Of a stretch of DNA of 27,905 nucleotides, positions 6,474 to 14,623 are shown piece by piece. This DNA is from a virus. Both the position numbers and the translations under genes were made by a program. The notes below the pieces were generated by a model. That model had not been told where the DNA came from. It searched no databases and worked only from the letters and a program-made list of their open reading frames with translations. The DNA is taken from positions 1-27,905 of the IMG/VR virus record IMGVR_UViG_3300046536_000107. One strand, given 5' to 3'. Every line of letters starts with the position of its first letter. Position 1 is the stretch's first letter.

Positions 6474-6719
6474 GTGCGTGATGACGACAACTACGCCCCG
6501 CCCGAGGACGTCTTCGCCCCGAACAACTCCGAGCGGGTCGTATGGGGATACCCGCTCGACCTCGCCGATTGGGAAAGCTACCTCGTCGCACACCGGCCGT
6601 GGCGGAACGCCGGCGAGACGGCGGCGGCATACGTCGCCCGCGTCGCCCCGTTCTACCCCGACTTCACCCCCGAGGAGATCGCCCAATGGTTCGAGTCCGC
6701 CAGCGCGCTACCGGCGTGA
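6474..6719 (+). CDS. Hypothetical protein, 81 aa
   Basis: The GTG start has GGAGG 7 nt upstream. The product is acidic and soluble and rich in Trp and Tyr (for example WGYPLDLADWESYL and PFYPDFTPEEIAQWF), like a small helical adaptor. I do not recognise it. Its 3' end overlaps the start of the next gene by 34 nt; the GAGGAGA ribosome site of that gene lies within this one. Confidence 0.65.
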   Translation: MRDDDNYAPPEDVFAPNNSERVVWGYPLDLADWESYLVAHRPWRNAGETAAAYVARVAPFYPDFTPEEIAQWFESASALPA

Positions 6720-7072
6720 CACTGCGCCACTCCGGGCGCCCGCACGCTCGCGCCGCCGCTCTGCTCGCCGCGCTGTCCGCCGTCGCCCTCGCCGCGACGA
6801 TCCACACGACACGGCCGGCCCCGTCGCCGGCCGTTACGCCGCCGGCCTCGGCCGTGCCCTCCTCCTCGACGCCGTTCGCCGTCGAGCCCTCGGCCGTGAC
6901 GCCGTTCTCGTCGCCGTCCACGCCGTTCACGGCGCCGACGACGACCGTGACGCCGCGCCCAACGGCGAGCGAACCGCCGGCCGCGACCCGCTACGTCCCG
7001 TCGCGCCCAACGTCGAGCGCGACTCGCCGCGTGACGAGCACGCCGAAGCCCACCGCCACGAAGACGAAGTAA
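6686..7072 (+). CDS. Small membrane-anchored Pro/Ser/Thr-rich protein
   Basis: The start is the ATG at 6686, with GAGGAGA upstream; a longer frame from 6542 would overlap the previous gene almost entirely. The 128-aa product has a basic N-terminus, one hydrophobic segment (about residues 22-40), and then an extended region almost wholly of Pro, Ser, Thr, Ala and Val ending in KPTATKTK. This is the layout of a signal anchor with a wall-spanning stalk. Family unknown. Two near-matches to the dispersed box (6955, 7003) lie in the stalk-coding part. Confidence 0.6.
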   Translation: MVRVRQRATGVTLRHSGRPHARAAALLAALSAVALAATIHTTRPAPSPAVTPPASAVPSSSTPFAVEPSAVTPFSSPSTPFTAPTTTVTPRPTASEPPAATRYVPSRPTSSATRRVTSTPKPTATKTK

Positions 7073-7084
7073 GGAAGCTTCCAC

Positions 7085-7366
7085 GTGTCCACGCCCCTCA
7101 CGCCGACGCCGGCGATTGGCGCTCTCGTCGCCGCAATCGCTGCGGTCGAGGCTGCGCTACCGGCCGTCAGCCCGTCGTCCCCGACGCCCGACCTGACGGC
7201 CTACAACGCTCTCGTTCAGACGGTCCTCGCGATCTGGTCGCCGCTCTACAACCTGAACGAGGTTGCTGCCGCCGAGGCCGCTGCCGCTGCCGCTGCCGCT
7301 GCTGCCGCTGCCGCACAGACCACGACGACCACGACCACGGACCCGGGCTCGACCCCGGCCCCGTAA
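7085..7366 (+). CDS. Small protein with polyalanine and polythreonine tracts
   Basis: The GTG start has AAGGAAG upstream. The 93-aa product begins with a mildly hydrophobic Ala/Val/Pro region, has a short ordered part (TAYNALVQTVLAIWSPLYNLNEV), and then a run of about 15 Ala interrupted once by Glu, seven Thr, and a short Pro/Ser tail. The homopolymer runs come from GCx and ACx codon repeats and are likely to vary in length between related phages. No family recognised. It may be a small virion or membrane-associated protein. Confidence 0.55.
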   Translation: MSTPLTPTPAIGALVAAIAAVEAALPAVSPSSPTPDLTAYNALVQTVLAIWSPLYNLNEVAAAEAAAAAAAAAAAAAQTTTTTTTDPGSTPAP

Positions 7367-7508
7367 ACGCCCCGACTCGACCGCCGCCCCGCAACCTTCT
7401 ACGCGGATGTGCGGACACAGCGCGCAAGATGGTGCGCCTGTTCTGCGGTCGTCGGGCCGCCGCTCCCCACGGCGGACACAAGCGCGTGCATGCAGCGCAT
7501 GGGGGCCT

Positions 7509-7580
7509 TGGCTTGTAGCTCAGTAGGTAGAGCGCTCGGCTGAAACCCGAGGCGCGCAGGTTCGATCCCTGCCAGGCCAG
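7509..7580 (+). tRNA. tRNA-Phe (anticodon GAA)
   Basis: A complete cloverleaf can be folded. The acceptor is TGGCTTG with CAGGCCA (one G-U pair). Positions 8-9 are TA. The D-arm is GCTC/GAGC with an AGTAGGTA loop. The anticodon arm is CTCGG/CCGAG with loop CTGAAAC (GAA at 7542-7544). The variable region is 4 nt. The T-arm is GCAGG TTCGATC CCTGC. No 3' CCA is encoded (CCC follows the discriminator). Two points are odd for tRNA-Phe: the first pair is T-A instead of G-C, and the discriminator base is G where bacterial tRNA-Phe normally has A. It lies between two gene groups, 32 nt before the terminase small subunit gene. Confidence 0.88.
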
Positions 7581-7612
7581 CCCTTCCCAACCCATCCCGA
7601 GGAGGTGAACGC

Positions 7613-8089
7613 ATGGCTAGAGGTACCGCGCACGCGCCCAAGCCTGACGGCATGCGTCGCCGCCGCAACGCACCGGCCGGCCCCGGCGAGCGCGTGTTCG
7701 AGCGCACCGGCGAGACCTTCGGCCCGACGATCGAGGCCGCGACCTTCCGCACTGACTGGCCAGAGCCGGTCATCGCATGGTGGGAGACCTGGCGCGTTCA
7801 GCCTCAGGCCGCCGCATTCGAAGGTACCGACTGGCAGCGCCTCGCCGACCTCGCGCCGCTGCGCGCGATGCTGCTCGACCGCGATCTCTCGCCGGGCGAG
7901 CGTACGAAGATCCTCGGCGAGGTCCGCATGAACGAGGAACGCCTCGGCGCCACATTCACCGACCGTCAGCGCGCCCGAATCCGCTTCACCGACGCCGACC
8001 CGTCCGACGACGGCGCTCCCGGCATGGCTTCCGTCACCAGCATCGCCGCCGCCCGCGAGCGATGGCTCGCCGAGGCCGACGACGACTGA
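7613..8089 (+). CDS. terS: Terminase small subunit
   Basis: 158 aa, ATG with GAGGAGG 6 nt upstream. The small subunit recognises the packaging start site on phage DNA and recruits the large subunit. The pattern WWETWRVQPQAAAF, then TDWQRLADLAPLRAMLLD, a GERTKILGEVRMNEERLGAT segment and DRQRARIRF matches small terminase subunits of actinophages as I know them. Its position directly before the large subunit gene supports this. The N-terminus is basic (MRRRRNAPAG), suitable for DNA contact. Confidence 0.8.
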   Translation: MARGTAHAPKPDGMRRRRNAPAGPGERVFERTGETFGPTIEAATFRTDWPEPVIAWWETWRVQPQAAAFEGTDWQRLADLAPLRAMLLDRDLSPGERTKILGEVRMNEERLGATFTDRQRARIRFTDADPSDDGAPGMASVTSIAAARERWLAEADDD

Positions 8090-8133
8090 CGCGAAGGCAG
8101 GCCCGCGCGTCCCACGACGAGGCAGGCCCCCGC

Positions 8134-9870
8134 GTGTCCCTCAAGCCCATCAAGACCCTAGACCGCTTCGATCCCGAGATTCCTACTCTCGGGTGGGGCG
8201 TCATTGAGTTCATCGAGACGTGGCTCATCCAGCCGGACGGCGACCACGCCGGCGAGCCGTTCACGCTGACCCGCGAACAGAAGAATTTCATCCTCTGGTA
8301 TTACGCCGTCGCCCCGGACACCGGCCGTTGGCGCTTCCGCCGCGCCGTCCTCCGCCGTGCGAAGGGGTGGGGTAAGTCGCCGTTCCTCGGCGCGCTATGT
8401 CTCGCCGAACTGGTCGGCCCCGTCGTCTTCGCCGGGTGGGACCACAACGGCGACCCGATCGGCCGGCCGCACGCCTCGCCGTGGGTCGTCATCGCCGGCG
8501 TCTCCGAGACACAGACCGCGAACACCCTCGACGCGATCCGCGCCATGATCACCGGCGAGTTCTCCGAGGCGTTCGGCCTCGACGTCGGTATCACGCGTAT
8601 CTATGTCGCCGGCGGCGGGAAGCTCGTCCCGATCACCACGAACCCCGCCACGCAGGAAGGCGCCCGCCCGACCTTCGCAGTCATGGACGAGGTCCACCAT
8701 TGGACGCTCGGCAACGGCGGGAAGAACCTCGCGAAGGTCATCCGCCGCAACCTGGCGAAGGTCAGGGGACGCTCGATCGTCACCACGAACGCCCACAACC
8801 CCGCTCAGGACACTGTCGGCCGCGACTACTACGACGCACACCTCGCGCAGGTCGAGGGCCGCACGCGCCGCGCTGACTTGCTATATGACAGCACCGAGGC
8901 GCCAGCCCTGACCGACGAGGATTTCGCGAACGAGGAGACGCTACGGGCCGCGCTTCGGTGCGCGTACGGCGACGCCTGCGCGTGGGTCGAACTCGACGAC
9001 CTCATCAGCGAGATCTACTCGCCCGACACGCCGATCGAAGATAGCTGTCGGTTCTACCTCAACCAGATCGTGGACGCCGCCGACGCGTGGGCGACGGCCG
9101 GCGAATGGGACGCGAACACGCTTCCCTCCCTTGTCGCGCTGAAGCACGCGACGCCTGGTCAGTGGCGCAAGGGCGACACCGTGTGCCTCGGCTTCGACGG
9201 CGGCCGTACCGATGACAGTACGGCCCTGGTCGCTATCCGCGTCAGCGACGGCGCGCCGTTCCTCCTCGGCCTCTGGGAGCGCCCCGAGGGCGCCGCCGGC
9301 GAGGGCTGGGAAGTGAACCGCGAGGCCGTCCGGGGCGCTGTCGACAATGCTTTCGCGACCCTCGACGTCGTGGCGTTCTTCGCCGACGTCGCCGAGTGGG
9401 AAACCGACGTCGACGACTGGCGCGACACCTACGGCGAGCGGCTGTATCACAAGGCCACCGCGAAGCACGCGATCGCCTGGGACATGCGCGCCCATGGCGC
9501 CGACACGGTCCGCGCGACCGAGGCGCTTCACCGCGCCATCTGCGATAAGGCCGTACCCCACAACGCGGACCCGCGCCTACGTCGCCACGTGCTGAACGCG
9601 CGTCGCCGGCCCGGCCGGTGGGGAATCTCGTTCGGCAAGGAATCGCGGGAGAGCCCGCACAAGGTCGACGCCCTCGCCGCCATGCTGCTCGCCCGCATGG
9701 CCGCGTCGTGCATCACCGGTACGAACGCCCTCGCGAAGCGCGGCGGCGTCGGCGTGCTGACCGGATACGGCCGCCGGAATCACGCCCTCGCGCAGCAGCA
9801 GGCCGCCGCGTATACCGCCGCCATCGCCGCCGCCGAAGCCAAGGCCCGATCAGGCCCCAAAACGCCCTAG
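8134..9870 (+). CDS. terL: Terminase large subunit
   Basis: This is the ATPase and nuclease that drives DNA into the prohead. From the GTG at 8134 it is 578 aa. Walker A is KGWGKSP (about residues 77-83), Walker B is FAVMDE (about 181-186). The RNase H-like nuclease domain shows CLGFDGGRTDDS (Asp near 355) and a C-terminal HKVDALAAML Asp (about 512). The start is not certain: the ribosome site at GGCAGG is weak, and an in-frame ATG near 8063 overlapping the small subunit would add a basic leader. Nothing is missing from the motif set. Confidence 0.93.
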   Translation: MSLKPIKTLDRFDPEIPTLGWGVIEFIETWLIQPDGDHAGEPFTLTREQKNFILWYYAVAPDTGRWRFRRAVLRRAKGWGKSPFLGALCLAELVGPVVFAGWDHNGDPIGRPHASPWVVIAGVSETQTANTLDAIRAMITGEFSEAFGLDVGITRIYVAGGGKLVPITTNPATQEGARPTFAVMDEVHHWTLGNGGKNLAKVIRRNLAKVRGRSIVTTNAHNPAQDTVGRDYYDAHLAQVEGRTRRADLLYDSTEAPALTDEDFANEETLRAALRCAYGDACAWVELDDLISEIYSPDTPIEDSCRFYLNQIVDAADAWATAGEWDANTLPSLVALKHATPGQWRKGDTVCLGFDGGRTDDSTALVAIRVSDGAPFLLGLWERPEGAAGEGWEVNREAVRGAVDNAFATLDVVAFFADVAEWETDVDDWRDTYGERLYHKATAKHAIAWDMRAHGADTVRATEALHRAICDKAVPHNADPRLRRHVLNARRRPGRWGISFGKESRESPHKVDALAAMLLARMAASCITGTNALAKRGGVGVLTGYGRRNHALAQQQAAAYTAAIAAAEAKARSGPKTP

Positions 9871-9883
9871 GAGGAGTGAGGCA

Positions 9884-11395
9884 GTGGCCATCATCAGCAA
9901 CCCCGCCGCGCTGGCTGCTGACCTCATCAGTCGGCACGGCGAGACAGTGTCCCGCGAGGGTCATCACGGCATCGTCGCCCGGTATCTCGACGGCGATCAT
10001 GACTTGCCGTACATGCCGCGCGAGCACCGCGCCGAGTACCTGATCATGGCGAAGCGGAGCATTACGAATTTGCTCCCGCGCGTCTCCGACACGTTCGTCA
10101 AGCTCCTGTTTGTCGACGGGTATCGCGAGTCAGGCCAGAAAGACAACGTTCCGGCGTGGGACTACTGGCAGGCGAACAAGCTCGACGCCCGCCAGACGAT
10201 CGCCCACCGTGGCGCGATCGAGTACGGCGCGAGCTACGTCCTGGTGCTGCCCGGGAAGGCGAAGGGCGGCAAGAAGACCCCCGTCATCCGGCCGCTTGAC
10301 CCGCTGCGGTCAATGGCCTGGTACGAGGACGAGGATGACGAATGGCCGCAGTACGGGCTACGCCACCGTGGCAAGGACGCGGCCGGCGACATGATTTGGG
10401 AGATCATCGACGACCAGAACGTCTATACGGTCGTGGGATCTGGCTCCGAGTACCGCCTCACGCTGACCGAGAAGCACGGCCTCGGCGTGACGCCGATGGT
10501 CCGGTTCCGCGACCGGCTCGACGGGAAGCCCACGGGGATTATTCGCCCGCTGGTGATCGTTCAGGACCGCATCAACGACAGCGTTTTCGCCCTGATGATG
10601 GCTATGCACTTCGCGTCGTTCCGCCAGCGTTGGGCGACCGGTCTGGTCATTCCGACCGACGAGAACACGACGATCCCCGTCCCAAACCCGAGCTATGACC
10701 CGACCGGCTCGACGGACCCGACCGTCAACCCCGCGACGATCGACGTCCCGAATCCGAATTTCGGTCAGCCGATCGAGACGTTCCAAGCGGCCGTTGATCG
10801 CTTGTGGGTCACCGACCAGGCGACGGCGACGTTCGGCGAGTTCAATCAGACGCACGTCGAAGGGCACCTCTCCGCCCTCGACGCGTCGATCGAGCACCTT
10901 GCGACCCTCGGGCAACTCCCGTCCGGCACGCTCAAGGGGAACCTGATCAACGTGGCGGCCGAGGCGCTGGCCTCGCTGTACGACGTCACGAAAAGGCAGT
11001 CTGACGTGTACGCGTTGCTTTTCGGCGAGTCCTGGGAGCAGGTGCTCAACCTCGCCGCCGTCGCCGCCGGCGATGCGCCGGTCGACGATGCGCAAGTTCG
11101 GTGGCGCGACACCGAGGCCCGCTCGTTCGCGGCCGTTGTGGACGCCCTCGGGAAAATGGTTCAGATGATGGACGTTCCGCCGGAAGCCACGTGGGAAATG
11201 GTCCCCGGGGTCACCGACACGGACATCAAGCGGTGGCGCACCATGGCCAAGACGAACGACGGCCTCGCCGCCCTCACCGCCGCCCTGACCCGCCAGACCA
11301 CGCCGAACGCCCCGACCACGCCGGCCGAGGCGGTCCAACAGGCACAAGGTGCTACGCCCAACGTTGCGCCGCCGGCCCCCCCGCCGGCGAAGTGA
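9884..11395 (+). CDS. Portal protein (SPP1 gp6-like)
   Basis: 503 aa, GTG start with AGGAG 8 nt upstream. The portal forms the dodecameric ring at one head vertex through which DNA passes. Recognised by overall similarity to the SPP1 gp6-like family: an N-terminal region with HHGIVARYLDGDHDLPYM, LPRVSDTFVKLLFVDGY, the central TPMVRFRDRLDGKPTG-type strand, and the long helix region LDASIEHLATLGQLP. The Pro/Ala-rich C-terminus (about 470-503) contains a dispersed box encoding TPNVAPPAP. Its stop overlaps the next gene's GTG. Confidence 0.9.
   Translation: MAIISNPAALAADLISRHGETVSREGHHGIVARYLDGDHDLPYMPREHRAEYLIMAKRSITNLLPRVSDTFVKLLFVDGYRESGQKDNVPAWDYWQANKLDARQTIAHRGAIEYGASYVLVLPGKAKGGKKTPVIRPLDPLRSMAWYEDEDDEWPQYGLRHRGKDAAGDMIWEIIDDQNVYTVVGSGSEYRLTLTEKHGLGVTPMVRFRDRLDGKPTGIIRPLVIVQDRINDSVFALMMAMHFASFRQRWATGLVIPTDENTTIPVPNPSYDPTGSTDPTVNPATIDVPNPNFGQPIETFQAAVDRLWVTDQATATFGEFNQTHVEGHLSALDASIEHLATLGQLPSGTLKGNLINVAAEALASLYDVTKRQSDVYALLFGESWEQVLNLAAVAAGDAPVDDAQVRWRDTEARSFAAVVDALGKMVQMMDVPPEATWEMVPGVTDTDIKRWRTMAKTNDGLAALTAALTRQTTPNAPTTPAEAVQQAQGATPNVAPPAPPPAK
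11354..11365 (+). promoter_or_regulatory. Dispersed 12-bp box, copy 4 (3' end of portal gene)
   Basis: Exact ACGCCCAACGTT, 30 nt before the end of the portal gene and just ahead of the next start. The following GCGCCGCCG is also shared with the copy at 26027, giving 21 identical bases in two unrelated genes. Confidence 0.55.
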
Positions 11396-12069
11396 CCGCC
11401 GCGACGCTCGACGCCGCCGCATTTCAGCTCACGGACGCTCACCGAGTCGCGCAAGCGAACATCGCCCTCGACTCGGTGGGTCAGCTGACGGCCGCGTGGA
11501 AAACGCTTATGACCCCGTCGAACCTCGACAACTACGCCACATACATGCAAGCGATGACCGGGGTCATCAAGTCCGGCCGCGAAACCTCGGCGCAGGTCGC
11601 CGCCGCGTACTACGACACGATGCGCACCCTCTACGACGTCGAGGGTCTATACGACCCCGTCATCGTCGACGCCGCGCCCGACGTCCAAATCCAGACCTCG
11701 CTACTCGTCACCGGCCCCGTCCGTGTCAAGACGCTGCTAGCGAGCGGCGACTCGATGAACGCCGCCCTCATGAAAGCGCTGCTCGCCAGCGCCGGCGCGA
11801 CGACGCGGCTCGTCGCCGACGCCGGCCGAGGCACCGTCCGAGGGAACGTCCTCGCCGACGACCAGGCCGAGGCCTGGCGTCGCGTGACTGACGGGCACCC
11901 GTGCTCTTTCTGCGCGATGCTCGCCGGCCGAGGCGCCGTCTACAAGTCCGCAGAGAACGCGGGCGAGGGCGACCCGTATCACGACCACTGTCTGTGCACG
12001 GTCGAGCCTCAATTCGTCGGGCGGATCGACCGCCCCGGCCGCAAGAACGGCAGTCGCCACGGGCGCTGA
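11392..12069 (+). CDS. MuF-like minor capsid protein
   Basis: From the GTG at 11392, which overlaps the portal stop (GTGA), the product is 225 aa. Placement between portal and scaffold is that of the MuF/SPP1 gp7-like capsid proteins, which bind the portal and are packaged inside the head. The C-terminal part carries HPCSFCAMLAGRGAVYKS and then YHDHCLCTVEP. This CxxC ... HxxCxC arrangement is typical of this family in actinophages and probably binds a metal. The N-terminal half is helical. Longer in-frame starts inside the portal gene are not supported. Protease activity is sometimes attributed to this family, but no catalytic set can be identified here. Confidence 0.8.
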   Translation: MTAATLDAAAFQLTDAHRVAQANIALDSVGQLTAAWKTLMTPSNLDNYATYMQAMTGVIKSGRETSAQVAAAYYDTMRTLYDVEGLYDPVIVDAAPDVQIQTSLLVTGPVRVKTLLASGDSMNAALMKALLASAGATTRLVADAGRGTVRGNVLADDQAEAWRRVTDGHPCSFCAMLAGRGAVYKSAENAGEGDPYHDHCLCTVEPQFVGRIDRPGRKNGSRHGR

Positions 12070-12134
12070 CCGTCCGTACCCACCCCACCGCGTGATGGCA
12101 GGTCCAGCGCGCGACCACGTCCAGGAGACGACCC

Positions 12135-12686
12135 ATGCCCGAATCCGTCCAGCCCGCCGACAGCACGCAGACCCCCGACGCTTCCGTCTCGACCGCGCCC
12201 ACCGCGCCGACCGAGGCCGCGCCGCCGTGGGGCGAGAACTTCGATGCCGGCCGCGCCTGGTCCCTGATCCAGGGACTTCGCAGCGACAAGGAAAAGCTGT
12301 CCGGCAAGGTCTCCACCTTCGAAAAGGCCGCTCAGGAGCAGGCCGACAAGGAAAAGACCGACCTACAGCGCGCCATGGAGCGCGCCGAGCGGGCGGAAAA
12401 GGCCATCGCGGACCGCGAGGCCGCCGACAAGCGCCGGACCGTGCTCAGTAAGCACGGGCTCACCGGCGACGACGCCGCATTCCTCGCGGGCGTCTCCGAC
12501 GACGATCTCGACGCGCGCGCGCAGCAGCTCGCCGCCCGGCTCGGCGTCGGCAAGTCCACGGACGCCGCCGAGGCGATCCCTGGCAAGCCCACCCCGACAC
12601 TCACCGCCGGTCACGAGTCCAGTGACGCGGCCGAGGCATTCGACCCGCTGGCGCTCGCGGACAAGGTCCACAAGCGCCTCATCTAA
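12135..12686 (+). CDS. Scaffolding protein
   Basis: 183 aa, ATG with CAGGAGA upstream. It directly precedes the coat protein gene and has the composition of head scaffolds: a disordered Pro/Thr/Ala start (1-30), a highly charged coiled coil (about 48-100, Lys/Glu/Ala-rich), a small helical part with LSKHGLTGDDAAFLAGVSDDDL, and a short basic C-terminal helix (ALADKVHKRLI) suited to bind coat protein. It should direct prohead assembly and then leave. No motif identifies a specific family. Confidence 0.8.
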   Translation: MPESVQPADSTQTPDASVSTAPTAPTEAAPPWGENFDAGRAWSLIQGLRSDKEKLSGKVSTFEKAAQEQADKEKTDLQRAMERAERAEKAIADREAADKRRTVLSKHGLTGDDAAFLAGVSDDDLDARAQQLAARLGVGKSTDAAEAIPGKPTPTLTAGHESSDAAEAFDPLALADKVHKRLI

Positions 12687-12704
12687 CGAGAGGACGTCGC
12701 CGCC

Positions 12705-13625
12705 ATGGCGAACACTTTCAAGACCATTCTGGCCGACAACCTGTCGGCCACCGCTTCCGCGCTGGTCAGCAAGGACATGAGCCTTGCGGGCGTCGTCAAC
12801 CGGTCGTGGTCGAGCGACTTTGCCGGCAAGCGCGGCGCGACCGTGAACGTCCGCATCCCGGCCGCGCTGACCGCGTCCAGCCGCGCCCTGGACGCCTCGA
12901 CCGCGCTGACCGTCTCGACCCTGTCCGAGACCACTCAGCCCGTGTCGCTGAGCACGAACATCTACTCGGCCGTGGCGCTGTCCGACGAAGACCTGACGCT
13001 GCGCATCGAGGATGGCGTCGCGCAGGTGCTCGCCCCGCAGACCCTCGCCGTCGCCGAGGCGGTCGAAAACCTGGTCGTGTCGAAGCTTCAGACCGTCGCC
13101 GAAACGGCCGCGCTGGACTCGATCTACACCATGGGCACCGTGGGCACCCTGATGCCCCTGTTCCTGCTCGCTCGCAAGACCCTGCGCGACATGTCCGCGC
13201 CGGCGACCGGCCTGTATGCGGCCGTGGGCACCGGCGTCTACGCGGACGTGCTGGCGCAGGTGTCGGCGGTCGGCGCCGAGGGTGGCGCGGACCCGTTCGC
13301 GAACACCGGCGCGGCCCGCATCGCGGGCTTCAACGTGATCGAGTCGAACCGGCTCCAGCCCACCGAGGCGATCTTCTTCCACCGCGACGCTGTGACTCTG
13401 GCGCTGCGGGCGCCGGTCGTGCCGCAGGGCGTGCCCTACGGCGCGTCGATCCAGGCCCCCGGCGGCGTCCCGGTCCGCCTGATCCGCGACTACGACGCGA
13501 CCGCCCTGGGCGACCGCCAGATCCTCAACGTCTACGCGGGCGCCGCGCTGATGAACGCTCAGGTCAGCTCGACCGGCGTCCCGGTGAACTTCGTGCTGCG
13601 CGTGAACGACGGCGCCGGCGCCTGA
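12705..13625 (+). CDS. Major capsid protein (P22 coat-like, HK97 fold)
   Basis: 306 aa, ATG with GAGAGGA upstream. Position after the scaffold and before the head completion genes identifies the major coat protein. The sequence resembles the P22 coat-like family of actinophages: SLAGVVNRSWSSDFAGKRGATVNVRIP near the start, TQPVSLSTNIYSAVALSDEDLTL, a helical spine region with VAEAVENLVVSKL, and the C-terminal VPVRLIRDYDATALGDRQILNVYAGA. No protease delta-domain is seen, in keeping with a separate scaffold. Just after the stop come a dispersed box and a hairpin, which may set the coat gene apart from later genes in transcript level. Confidence 0.88.
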   Translation: MANTFKTILADNLSATASALVSKDMSLAGVVNRSWSSDFAGKRGATVNVRIPAALTASSRALDASTALTVSTLSETTQPVSLSTNIYSAVALSDEDLTLRIEDGVAQVLAPQTLAVAEAVENLVVSKLQTVAETAALDSIYTMGTVGTLMPLFLLARKTLRDMSAPATGLYAAVGTGVYADVLAQVSAVGAEGGADPFANTGAARIAGFNVIESNRLQPTEAIFFHRDAVTLALRAPVVPQGVPYGASIQAPGGVPVRLIRDYDATALGDRQILNVYAGAALMNAQVSSTGVPVNFVLRVNDGAGA

Positions 13626-13631
13626 TCCGCC

Positions 13632-13643
13632 ACGCCCAACGTT
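13632..13643 (+). promoter_or_regulatory. Dispersed 12-bp box, copy 5 (after the coat gene)
   Basis: Exact ACGCCCAACGTT 6 nt after the coat protein stop, and 11 nt before a hairpin. With the following GG the core is the palindrome CCAACGTTGG. Confidence 0.6.
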
Positions 13644-13654
13644 GGTCGTTGATA

Positions 13655-13683
13655 GGGGGTCGCTGTCGCTGACGGCGGCCCCC
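13655..13683 (+). terminator. Hairpin after the major capsid gene
   Basis: GGGGGTCGC (13655-13663) pairs with GCGGCCCCC (13675-13683) over 9 bp including one G-T pair, with an 11-nt loop. No T-run. It is likely a partial terminator or a 3' end stabiliser, because genes for essential head parts follow at once. Confidence 0.5.
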
Positions 13684-13718
13684 GCCCTCGTTCCGCTCAC
13701 CGAAAGGAAGACCCACCG

Positions 13719-13859
13719 ATGGCCGCAACTTCCGGCAATCAGGCCGAGGTCGTGCGTCTGCTCCACGTGCTGATCCGCGCGTTCCTGACCGGCGGCCCGG
13801 CGAGCATCGCCGCCGCCCGTGCCGACCTGACCGCCGCTCTCGCCGCGTACGACGCGTAA
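13719..13859 (+). CDS. 46-aa small protein after the coat gene
   Basis: The ATG is preceded by GAAAGGAAG at about 9 nt, and the frame ends in TAA. The product is one basic-hydrophobic helix (VVRLLHVLIRAFLTGG) followed by an Ala-rich helix (SIAAARADLTAALAAY). The gene fills the space between the capsid hairpin and the connector gene, with normal spacing on both sides, which supports it as real. Function unknown; a minor head or assembly part is plausible from position. Confidence 0.65.
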   Translation: MAATSGNQAEVVRLLHVLIRAFLTGGPASIAAARADLTAALAAYDA

Positions 13860-13874
13860 CCCGGAGGCCCCGCG

Positions 13875-14351
13875 ATGACCGCTCTCCCCGTGCTGGCCAC
13901 GATCGCGCAGCTTGAGACTCGCCTCGGCCTCGCTACGGGCACGCTCGCGGGGCTCGACCTCGACCGCGCCACGGCCGCACTTCAGGACGCCTCCGACCTG
14001 GTCCGCGCCGAGGGTCACATCGCATGGACCGACTCGACCGGCACGCCCGAGGCCCCGCCCGCCGTGGTCGTGGTCGTGCTGCAAGTCGCCATGCGCGCCT
14101 ACAACAACCCGAACGGGTACGCGTCCGAAACCGTCGCAGCGGACGGCGCGACCTACAGCTATAGCAACAATCAGCAGGCGCTCAGCATCTACCTGACCGC
14201 CGACGAGCTGCACACGGTCCAGCTCGCCGCCGATGCCGCAACGTACGCCCCCGGCAAGTCGTGGCGGGGTACGGGCTCGATCCTGACGTCGAAGCCCGAC
14301 GTTCGTGGGCTCCCCGCTGGGGGCTGGCAACGCTGGACGTGGCGCGGATGA
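13875..14351 (+). CDS. Head-tail connector (adaptor) protein
   Basis: 158 aa, ATG with CCGGAGG upstream. It is the first of four short coupled genes between coat and major tail protein, the standard place for the connector of the SPP1 gp15/HK97 gp6 kind, which docks below the portal. The N-terminal helical part (ATIAQLETRLGLATGTL, then DRATAALQDASDLVRAEGH) is typical, as is a middle Val-rich helix before NNPNGYASETVAADGATYSYS. Its stop overlaps the next ATG. Family assignment rests on order and general sequence character. Confidence 0.75.
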   Translation: MTALPVLATIAQLETRLGLATGTLAGLDLDRATAALQDASDLVRAEGHIAWTDSTGTPEAPPAVVVVVLQVAMRAYNNPNGYASETVAADGATYSYSNNQQALSIYLTADELHTVQLAADAATYAPGKSWRGTGSILTSKPDVRGLPAGGWQRWTWRG

Positions 14352-14623
14352 AGTTCCCCGACACCGTCACGATAGAGCGCGCCACGGCCGCCGACGTGTA
14401 CGGCAACGCCAACACGGCCGGATGGACCACCATTGCCACGACTCCGGGCGCCCGCATGGGGCTCGCCGTGTTCCTCCCGCCGGCCGCCGACATCCGGCCT
14501 CACGACCGGCTCACCGTGGGCGGCGCGCTGTATGCGGTCAAGGGTCTGCCCGTGTCGCTCGGGCCGCCCGGCCGGCGCGTCATGTGGGTCGCCACCCTCG
14601 ACCGCCTCCCGGACGGCGCCTGA
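14348..14623 (+). CDS. Head closure (stopper) protein
   Basis: The ATG at 14348 overlaps the connector stop; the longer in-frame start at 14261 would sit inside that gene. The 91-aa product is beta-rich (FPDTVTIERATAADVYGN, then ADIRPHDRLTVGGALYAVKGLP, VMWVATLDRL). This is the pattern of small head-tail joining or stopper proteins (SPP1 gp16 and related), with the typical damage-to-base phrase on original value and mapping absent, so assignment is by shape and position. Its stop overlaps the next start (TGATG). Confidence 0.7.
   Translation: MKFPDTVTIERATAADVYGNANTAGWTTIATTPGARMGLAVFLPPAADIRPHDRLTVGGALYAVKGLPVSLGPPGRRVMWVATLDRLPDGA

Noticed and set aside
6955-7014. Near-copies of the dispersed box (GCGCCCAACGGC, GCGCCCAACGTC)
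   Set aside because: Both break the palindromic AACGTT core and lie in biased Pro/Ser/Thr coding sequence, so they are not counted as members.
7407-7526. Short + strand frame between 7366 and the tRNA
   Set aside because: No ribosome site, basic low-complexity product, and it runs into the tRNA. The 142 bases at 7367-7508 appear gene-free.
7777-8133. Longer start for the large terminase at 7777
   Set aside because: The extension is Arg-rich, lies within the small terminase gene in another frame, and has no ribosome site; the GTG at 8134 is preferred.
12363-14330. 655-codon open frame on the - strand across the coat region
   Set aside because: It is a mirror of the GC-rich codon pattern of the scaffold, coat and connector genes; no ribosome site, low-complexity Arg/Gly product, and it opposes clear genes.
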